Source: Takashimella koratensis
Taxonomy: Eukaryota > Basidiomycota > Tremellomycetes > Trichosporonales > Tetragoniomycetaceae
Reading direction: 5' to 3'
Length of the DNA stretch: 64,000 bases
Assembly: GCA_003116875.1 (NCBI GenBank)
Contig: BCKT01000005.1
Location: forward strand, 248,001 to 312,000
Position numbers and translations under genes: made by a program. Of this stretch, positions 55,833 through 64,000 are shown piece by piece. Under the pieces are notes generated by a model that searched no databases, was not told the DNA's origin, and was given only the letters and a program-made list of their open reading frames with translations. Position 1 is the first letter of the stretch; each line of letters opens with the position of its first letter.

Positions 55833-56685
55833 ATGCCGCCATACCCTACACTCAGGATCCGAGCGGACCCAGTCGATACGGACAAACCATCAGGACTAGG
55901 GTCGTACCTCTTCCCTCTCATCCTAGTCGTCTTGGCCTGTGCAGGGTTCATTTATTGGAGAAGAACAAGAGGAGAAGGAGGGTTACCGTGAGTCCAAAGG
56001 CGGGGTTCGAGGTGAGGTGGTTAGGTCATATCTGGTAGATGAAGAGAAAAGGAAGGGTGGGAGGTGTGGAGAGGCGATGAGTGAATGTGGAATGGAAGAG
56101 GGAGGGAAGAGATGGAATAGAGGAAGAGGGATTTGGAAAGGAGCTGATTGTTTCGTCTTAGGTTGACAAAGTTGAGAAATCTGAGTGACTTGAGGAGTAT
56201 CCGGACAGCTACCGGGGTCAGGCTCTCTACAGAAGACGGGGCAAGTAGAGATTCCCTTCCTTGATTCGGTTCTCTTATACTGATCGACTCCAACCTAGCC
56301 CCCAGCAGAATTGTTTATCGCGAATAACGCATCAACAGATTCGTTACCTGCTCATGCACAGGGTGATATCCCGTACCTCCCACCTGTTATCGAGCGGGGA
56401 TCTCGACCACATTCACCAGCTGTCTACCCGCCTAAACCGCCTGCTTACGACGATGCCGAGGATGGGGCGGATGACCGGGAAGGCGGGGAAGGAGATAGGA
56501 GAAGAAAGACCGAGAGGCAGAGGGAGAGGGAGAGTAACAGTGAAGGGAAAGAAGATGAAGGGGGATCGTTACTTAATCCGGCAAAGGAGGGTGGGAGAAG
56601 GTCAGCGAGACGACAAGAGACTCAAGCAGGGGAAATGTTTGGGTTAGGTGATGACGATGAGGACGATGATGAAGATGAGGATTGA
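55833..56685 (+). CDS. Single-pass membrane protein with a PPxY motif and acidic tail
   Basis: Exons 55833-55987, 56162-56244 and 56306-56685 give 205 aa. One TM segment (SYLFPLILVVLACAGFIYWR, about residues 25-45) is followed by a basic stop-transfer (RRTRGEGG) and a cytosolic region. That region contains YPPKPPAYDDAED, with a PPAY motif that binds WW domains such as those of the Rsp5/Nedd4 ubiquitin ligase. A charged K/R/E stretch and a final D/E run (DDDEDDDEDED) follow. No family is recognised. A ligase-adaptor role is inferred from the PY motif and topology only. The start is chosen as the first ATG in frame; the longer frame upstream has no ATG. Confidence 0.65.
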
Positions 56686-57662
56686 GAGGTATGAAAGGTA
56701 GGTGGGGAAGGAGGTGAAGGAGGAGGAGTGAGGTTGAGTGTATGAGAGATGAGACGATGGACTTTAGTTGCTTAGGCAGTTGGACATGGACGATTCAGTA
56801 CCTGTACCTGTATATCCTCGTCAGGCTGAGCGACTTCGAGCTCCATGATCTTGCTCTCTTCCGAAATCTGAAGCAACAAGGTAGCAATTACATGCGTATC
56901 AACACGATACAAGCCAAGGGAGGATGGAGGACCTCGTCAGGTCCAGCCTGGTTGTTGGTTGCTGTGTCTACATCGTTGTTGCCCTCGTTGTTGTCATCGA
57001 TATTACCGTTGCTTGGACGTTGAAGCTGCCTACCTCGTCCTCGTCTTTATACCGCGTACTGGGCATCCCGCACTAACACGCGTCCAATTTCAGGACCCCA
57101 AGACACCCCAGCCGAGGCAAGTCGGATTAACCCGTTCCTAGCCTCCTTTGGTCCTGATTACATTTGGTATTGAAATCCTAATCAATTCCTTGACGGTGAT
57201 ATATTCAGCGGCTACCTCTGTCTTCGACCCTGGACCTGCTGCACGTCGACACCACCGACATCTCCACATCCCTCCCTCTCCCTCTCACCCTCACCTCCTA
57301 CCTCCTACCCCCGACCTCCCACCGCCTCCATCTCCCTCGCGACCTCTCCCTCTACCTCTACCCCACTTCGACCTCTTCTCCTCTTGACGTATCGTATCAC
57401 CCTCCTCTCGCTTCTCTCCAATCCGGCCCCTTGTTCACCGAGTCTGACCCGCGACACGTGCGACAACCTCCGACACGGCCCGTTTGCCCGTACACAAAGC
57501 AGGTACACATTAGCATCATCAGCATCATCAACATCAACAACAACGCCCAACGCCCAACGCCCGGCACCTGACTCGTGACTCGACATCGAACACTTCCTCG
57601 GCACTTGTGTCGATTCTCTACTGGGGTCAGACTGGACTTGGCCCTAGAGGCAGATAGTCGCC
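56686..57662. other. Spacer upstream of PIK1
   Basis: About 980 bases without a credible gene. It includes GT/TG-rich sequence (56940-57010), a C/T-rich block (57235-57385) and (cat/atc)n runs near 57510-57545. Confidence 0.4.
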
Positions 57663-60600
57663 ATGTCGCACGCACTCTTGTGAGCTCCTCTCCCTCTTCC
57701 CTTCTCCTAGGTCTCCGGCTCGATGGTCGCGGCTGACCCATCGTCATCTTCCGACCCGTGAATCTCTCACTGACTCAACCCTTCTCTACCCCACTACTTC
57801 GTCATTCACTTCGTCGTGCTACTTATCGCGCTCACTCGCACGCCTGCACGCCCGCGCGACCCTTCCTCCGAACACAGACTACGGCTCTTCCTCTCGCCGT
57901 ACTTCTCCATCTCCGTCGCGATGCACTACCTCAAAACTTACCCAGACAGTATCGGGATCAGTCATTACCTCTGTTGGCGAATGAAGAGTATGCCAGCTGA
58001 GGAAGTGGAGTTTTATTGGCCTCAAATATGGTGAGTTGAGCCTAGCGCAGCAACGGTCGGACGTTGGGACGGTCGGACAGACTTGGCTGTGTCGTTGTTG
58101 TCCTGTGCCGCCATCACGATGTTGTGGGATCGACATGAGTGGTCCTGTAGCTGACACTCGACTACAGTCACCTGCTCATCACACGGCCGACGGAGAGCAA
58201 CGCGCTCGAGAACTTTGTCATCCAGCGAGCAGAGGAGAGTACGCATTCGGCGATGCTTGTGAGTGGTGTTTACGTTTCTGTCCAGGTCACAAGTTCACTG
58301 ACGACTCAACGTCCTCGCCATTATTCCACTCTTCCTCGCTACTCCGTCCTTCACCGCACCAGACCTTTTGGTTCATGCAAGCCGCGCTGCGCGATTTGAC
58401 ACCTACACGAACGACCAACCCTCGTCCTTTCCTGATCTGCCAACGAGTTCTGCATAAATGCCACGAGATCATCTTTGGTGATGCCCCGGAACCTTCTCGG
58501 TCTCCCTACCGATCCAACCCGCATTCTCCTCCTCCATCCGAGGGCGCTCTCCCTTCCTCTGCCGCCGCGGCGCTCCTCAATGGCCCCGGATCGCCGCCGG
58601 CACAACCGACCTATGCGCCACCCGACGCGCCGACACCGAAGAAACGGATCAACCCGCACGCCGCGTCCGTCCTCGTCGGTATCGGCGCAATGGCAGCAGG
58701 CGCACCAGGGATGCCAAATCTAACCCGCCTCGTAGGCGATTGGGCGGTCACACAGGGCCGGAAACCGATAGATGACGAGCAAGAGACAAGAGCGAGGGTC
58801 GAGGTGGATAGAGCAGGTGGTGCGGATGCGCCGAGGGACGCCAAGTGGAGAGGCGAGAAGAAGAGCGAGGATAGCGAAGGATCAGAAGAGGACGAAAAGG
58901 CAGTCGTCCCACCTCCCAAGGGACTGGGGTTCTCAGCGTCGTCCAAACAGTTGTCTAAACCGCTACCGAAGATCTCCCGATCCGTGTCGGCTCACCCCAA
59001 AGACCTGTCTCAACCATCCACCGCGCCCGCGACCGCACCAGGTTTCAAGATCCACCCTGCCTACACCTCCCCTAACCTCCGATCCCCACAACACATCTCC
59101 CTCGACGACGACGATCTTGACTCATCCAAATCGAAGCCGAAACGAGGTGAAGACCCATTCGGCCAAGCAACAACCTCGCTGCCTGCCTCGCCGGGGAAAC
59201 ATCCGTTCTACTCGGTACCCAACTTGCATAACCGTCATGTCGGACGCTGGAATGGAGATGCGGCGCCCTCGGCGGAAGCAATGTTGGCAACGTACTCGCT
59301 CGCCGCGCAGAGGAGGTTGCTAAGGAGTCATTATTGCAGAAGCCAAGTCAGGTTCTTGTTACTCCTCGAAGATATCAGTAATAGGTTGCTGGTCATCCCC
59401 AAGCCGGCACGGGTCAGTGCACTCCGTGCCGAGCTGACTAGCTTGAACCACAACCTCCCAGCTGAGGTGAGTAAGGACCTCTGCGTGCTTGATTGTCTCC
59501 CAGGTCGTGCTAATTTTATCAGGTGTGCATGCCGTTGTGGTGCGCCGCAGATCACAGTCACGAGGAAGGCGGCGAGACGACTTCCGGCAAAGCGTTATCC
59601 TCCCGAGCTGACCGACCCAGCGACCACAAGAAGCGCGCTCACTCCCGAGTCGTCCGTATCTCCCCTGGCGACAGTGTCGTCCTCAACTCTGCCGAAAAGG
59701 CGCCGTACCTCCTCCACGTCGAGATCCTCGACAGCGACTTGGACTTTGACCCGACCCGGCGAGAGAACCGCGAGCTGTTGAAAAAGATTGTCGTCCAGGA
59801 AGATATGAAGCGGCGGCGGCGTGCGGGGCAGCCGATTGTCGTGGATCCCCAACAGGCGTTTGCGCAGCTCAAGAAGAGCGGTCGGATATTCCCCGAAGGT
59901 CTAGGTGGGCCCGCAGTGCCGGACCTTATCACGCCGGCTCCAGGACCCAATGCGCTTACCTCGCAGCCCGCATCGAGGGCGGTCTCGCTATCCACGGCTG
60001 CGAGGAAGGAGATGGATCCGGAAGACGTGGAAGAGATGGATCTCGTCGAACAACTGTATGGGAATAAACTGTCAGTAAAGGATAATCTCCCCGATCTCTC
60101 GGATGCGATCGCGATTCCCTCCGCGCCGAAGAACAAGCAACTCGATATGGCGGTCTGGGACCGAGCGATGGATACACCCATGTCTAGGCGGTCGTCGATG
60201 AACCCGCTTTCGCCGGGGTTCGGACCGATGACGCCGACGCTCGCGCCCTCGCCGAACGGGCAGATGTCGGAGAGCCCTATCGTCCGTGTTCCCAGCCCGA
60301 TCACGCCAAACCTAGGCGCCCACAGCTCCTCGGGAATGGCGGAGGAGCCCAGCCTCACCCCAACCACACCGCAGCGAGTTATCACGCTCGAGGACTATTC
60401 GGAGCGTATGCGAACGGCAGCGGTCATGCTCGCTCAGCTCAACGCTTCGCTCGTTCCTGCAATCCCAGAGGCACATGCGTCCGGAGCTACCGGCGCGCTC
60501 AAGTGGATCCCTGGAACCGGGTGGATCACTGGTAGCGCTGCGTCGACGAACCATGGAGTCGGAGTCGGACACGGTCGAGATGCCTCTGGCTCGCCCAACC

Positions 60601-62112
60601 TCGACTCTGCGGCGAACGGGGCAACAGGTCCACAGGCAGCAGGAGGGAAATTGAGACTCGCAGCGGCAGAAGCAGCAGCGATTAGGGAGAGGATCATGGA
60701 GGAGATGATGGCACTAGAGGATGAGAGAGTGGTCAGGATGACGCATAGGCCTGAAGGGGTGGAACTGGAGGGTGGGGAAGGGAAAGAAGGGAAGACGGCG
60801 GAAGATGAAGGGATTGTAAGGAGGGAGTTGAACAAGTCGGATCCGTCGGGTAAGTAGGTTGGCAAGTAAGAGGGGAAGGGGATGAGAGAGGACCAGGGGG
60901 CTAGAGGAGTGGTGAAGTTTAGAAAGTAGAGAGGATGCTGACAGTGGTCGCAGCGGCAATCTTTAAAGAATCGTGGACAGCAAAGAAGAGTCGGATAAGA
61001 GCTGCTTCACCATGGGGTCACCTCGCCAATTGGGATGTGAGTGACCGCATTCACAGGTTTGGGTCTCGGGCCATGACTGATATTAATCTCTGCCTACAGG
61101 TAATCTCGGTCATTGTCAAGACCGGCGCCGACTTGCGACAAGAGCAGCTCGCGACGCAATTGATTGAGCGGTTTGGACAGATCTTTAAGGAGGAGAAGAC
61201 CGAGTGTTGGGTTAGATTGTGAGTGACGCCTCCAGGATGAACGGGACACGTGCAGGAAGGGGGAAATGCGGGAATGTGGGGATGTGACGAGGCCTTGTGA
61301 GAGATTAGGATGTGATGGGGATAAGGGAAGGTTCAGGGTGTAGAATGCGTGTTAAAGTAACCTGCTAATCACACGTAGCTTCCGGATCCTCATCACGGGC
61401 GAACAGTCGGGTCTCGTCGAGACCATCACCGACGCCGTGTCGGTGCACTCGATCAAGAAGGGAGAGTACGCGCGGAGGGTTGGGGAAGGGGTACCGATTG
61501 GACATGTCTCGCTCATGGACCATTATGTCAACGTGAGTGAGAGTGACGAAGGTTCTGCTTGACTTTGTGTCGCTTCTCGAGCTAGCAACACACGACCATC
61601 CTTGCATCTTATCCAACAGACTTACTGACTCTGCCCAGACCTACGGCAAACCTGACAGCGGCATCTTCGCTCGCGCCCGACGCAATTTCATCAAATCCCT
61701 CGCTGGCTACTCGGTCGTCACTTACCTTCTCCAAATCAAAGACCGACACAATGGCAATATCCTCATCGATCGAGACGGTCATTTGATTCATATCGATTTC
61801 GGATTCATGCTATCAAATTCACCAGGTGGGAATATGGGTTTCGAAGCCGCACCATTTAAATTGCCATTGGATTATATCGAGATTATGGGAGGTTTTGATT
61901 CACCTGGTTTCGCTTATTATAAGAAATTGTTTAAAGAAGGGTTTGAGGCAGCTAGGAAACACTCGGATAGCTTGATTGGTGAGTCGGGTTCGGGAGCGGT
62001 CAATGGCGAAGGGAAACTTTGATGCCGGGGATAAGGAACTGACAATTGTTCTAGCTATCGTGGAGCTCATGCAGCGAGGTATGTTTGGTGGTTTTGTTTA
62101 TCTCTCCCCCTT

Positions 62113-62143
<31 letters not shown>

Positions 62144-62500
62144 TTCTCTCGTCTCTCCATCTCCCCCGTTTGACCAACCCGCTAACACTCCTCAGACTCC
62201 AAACTCGACTGTTTCCTCCTCTTTGGCGAGAAAACAATCGACTACTTCCGTGAACGCTTCCAACTCGGCTTAACAACCTCGGCTGTAGACGCGTACCTTG
62301 AGCGATTGATCGTTAGCTCGGCAGGGAGTAACTATACCCGCCTGTACGACACATTCCAGTACTACAGGTGAGTCCGGGTTAGGTTTGGTTTTCGGACGCG
62401 AGTGTAGAAGGCTCGGCGGCGGGAGTAACGGAAACGGTGGGACTAACGGGAATGGTGATGGGGATAGACGCTGACTTGGTACAGTCAAGGAGTGTTGTAA
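57663..62500 (+). CDS. PIK1: Phosphatidylinositol 4-kinase, Pik1 type
   Basis: Makes PI4P at the Golgi and nucleus. Twelve exons (first 17 nt, last 16 nt) sum to 1199 aa. The N-terminal lipid kinase unique helix reads HYLKTYPDSIGISHYLCWRM and ESNALENFVIQRAEES. A long disordered middle (residues about 120-420) is rich in Ser/Pro. AHSRVVRISPGDSVVLNSAE and KAPYLLHVEIL are the typical Pik1 segment before the kinase. The kinase domain has FKESWTAKKSRIRAASPWGH, VIVKTGADLRQEQLATQLIE, the catalytic loop LQIKDRHNGNILIDRDG and the metal motif HIDFGFMLSNSPGGNMGFE. The C-terminus is LYDTFQYYSQGVL. The intron at 62079-62195 contains a 30-C tract. Confidence 0.95.
62114..62143. repeat. Poly-C homopolymer inside a PIK1 intron, 30 nt
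   Basis: An uninterrupted C run within the intron at 62079-62195. The flanking splice signals (G|GTATGT and CTAACACTCCTCAG) are intact. Confidence 0.85.
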
Positions 62501-62937
62501 TAGTAACTCGAGGAACGAACGGTATAGAAGAAGAACAACATCAGCGGTGGTGGTGGTGCAGCGGAATCGAAGTACACGTGGTATTGATCGATACTCTGAC
62601 CCACTACCTACCGAGATTCGCAATCTTGGTCTCGCGGTCTCGTCAAAAATCTTGTCCAAAGATCCATTCAAAGACGGTCCCCAACTTATTCATTCATCTC
62701 GCATTTTTTTGTTTTGGAAATATGCATACAGCAAGCTTGAACTGTCTTGACTTACAACGGGCATCTAAGGAGTCTGACGAGAGTGGCTGACAAAGGACAG
62801 ATGGAGAGGGGGATGATCGTGATTATATGTACAAGGGTTAAAGGGGCAACTGATTCCGATAGCGACTGACAACAGGTGAACACAAACAACTTCCCTTCCG
62901 ACTCGGTACAAACTCAACAAGCCAAGCTCACCTCTAC
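62501..62937. other. Convergent spacer between PIK1 and the WD40 gene
   Basis: 3' flanks of two convergent genes, about 440 bases. No gene is seen. Confidence 0.45.
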
Positions 62938-64000
62938 TCAGGCTCCACCTCTATCCCCGTCCAGGTCTTTACCGAGGTACTGAGCCTGTTGTCTCAAGAA
63001 CACATAACTCCCACTATCCGTATCCGCACCTTTCCCGACCCCACTTCCTCTGAGATAACATGTTCTCCCAAAGCCCACAGCGAGGAAAGGGCGTAACGGG
63101 TGGGTATAGGTATACGGTCTGAGTCCTTGATCCCATACGTCTGAGGCCTGAGATCCAAAGTGGAAAGTGTCGGTGGATACTCGGGAATGGGTCCCGGATA
63201 GACAACGGTACAGCGTCCAGGTGGCTCGTGGGTCAGGGTCTCGAGAGGCAAGAGGGGTAAGGGAGGGGAAGGTAGAAAGGGGGAGGGCAGGGGGGCGAGG
63301 AAGGAGGGTAGAGAGAGAGGTGGAGGTGGAGGTAAGTGCTGGGTGAAGGGTGGAGGTAAGGTGAGTGGAGCGAATAGATGAGGTGGGGTTCGAAGCGTTG
63401 GAAGCGTTGGTGGGGTCGGAGGAGGAGGAAGAAGCGGGGAGGACAGGAGAGTGCAAGTTGGACAACGTCGTAATTAGCCCAGAATGAGGCTGGAAGGTGG
63501 ACGATGATATCCCGTTAGGGTGGGCGAGGACGGACTGAACAGGTGAAGAAAGGTCACGAAGGTCGTGGGTGTTGACGAGACCGTTGGCTCTGTGTAGGAC
63601 GATAAAGTGATCAAGCACATATACGGAGAATCAGCGTTAAGAGTGGTCCCATTGAATGGATGGGTAGAGCGGATAAGTGTGTCAGCGGTAGCGCAGGGAG
63701 CTGAGGGATTCGGAAAGGAGAGAACAAATAACTTACACGGCTGAGGTGATGTACCTAGTTTCGCCTAGCATGACGGCAGCGCACAGAACTTCGCTCTCTC
63801 CAGCTGCATCCACAACGGATGCCGAAATACCCTGTCTGAGCCCCTTCTTCGCAGGCGAGCTGGACGTCGCCACTCCTGCGTTCATCCCACTTTCAACCCC
63901 ATCGGGACCGAACATCCCCGCGGGGGCGGTATCGGCTCGGTACTCGAGTAAAGCGGATCGAGATCGATGTCGCAAGTCGAAGATCTTCACAAGACCGTTG
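62938..64000 (-). CDS. KOG1: Probable KOG1/Mip1/Raptor, C-terminal WD40 part (runs off the right edge)
   Basis: Two exons are visible, 64000-63737 and 63589-62938, with a 147-nt intron. The order of segments matches the Raptor WD40 end: VKIFDLRHRSRSALLEYRAD (blade with D-x-R), then GETRYITSAV joined to ANGLVNTHDLRDLSSPV (next blade), HPNGISSSTFQPHSGLITTL, and the last blade YTHPLRPFLAVGFGRTCYLR. In human Raptor the corresponding pieces occur in the same order. Raptor/Kog1 is the substrate-binding subunit of TORC1. The catalytic-like N-terminal and HEAT regions would lie beyond the window. Another WD40 protein is possible. A Ser/Thr-rich insert splits the last two blades. Confidence 0.6.

Noticed and set aside
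1..64000. tRNA, rRNA or CRISPR features
   Set aside because: No tRNA A/B-box pair, rRNA segment or regularly spaced direct-repeat array was found by eye; a tRNAscan-type run would be needed to exclude small tRNAs.

Overview
The window is a gene-dense piece of a fungal nuclear genome. The conserved genes are eukaryotic and split by many very short introns (mostly 30-60 nt, GT-AG, often with CTGAC or CTAAC about 10-15 nt before the AG). GC is moderately high, and the gene set (cytochrome b5-fused fumarate reductase, FET3-type ferroxidase, DUF3533/SNG1-type membrane protein, a 'beta-flanking'-like protein) fits a basidiomycete, most likely a Tremellomycetes-type yeast. The species cannot be named from sequence alone. 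Exon chains below were built by hand from splice signals and frame continuity. For TOP3, the SNG1-type gene, RSM22-PANB, FRD, DPM2, FET3, PIK1, cyclin B, the beta-flanking-like gene and two others, the chosen exons add up to a multiple of three.

Layout, left to right. 0-6 kb: 5' part of serine hydroxymethyltransferase (-), diverging from a complete DNA topoisomerase III (+). 7.7-16.6 kb: glycogen synthase, an SNG1/DUF3533-type membrane protein and a large F-box-like protein, all +. 16.7-26.4 kb, all -: an unrecognised intron-rich gene, a small F-box gene interrupted by TGA, a mitochondrial gene that appears to be an in-frame RSM22-PANB fusion, and a 22-exon fumarate reductase with a cytochrome b5 tail. 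27-31.8 kb: DPM2 and a membrane-anchored multicopper ferroxidase (+). 32.4-48.7 kb: an accessory island. 49-64 kb: a Gln/Gly-rich beta-flanking-like protein (-), a B-type cyclin, a single-TM PPxY protein, PI 4-kinase PIK1 (all +), and the C-terminal WD40 part of a probable KOG1/Raptor (-).

The accessory island is the most unusual region. It holds about ten tandem copies, all on the + strand, of an intronless, fast-diverging paralogous family that I do not recognise. Several copies are broken. The neighbouring intact genes are intron-rich, so the island stands out. It also carries a gag-only, copia-like LTR element with 225-bp LTRs and a GATAC target duplication, long poly-C tracts and a 70-N assembly gap.

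No operon-like functional unit is seen. Several products act in or pass through mitochondria (Rsm22, PanB, possibly an SHMT isoform and fumarate reductase). PIK1, cyclin B, KOG1 and TOP3 are core housekeeping or growth-control genes. The strongest candidates for something undescribed are the tandem family and the RSM22-PANB fusion.
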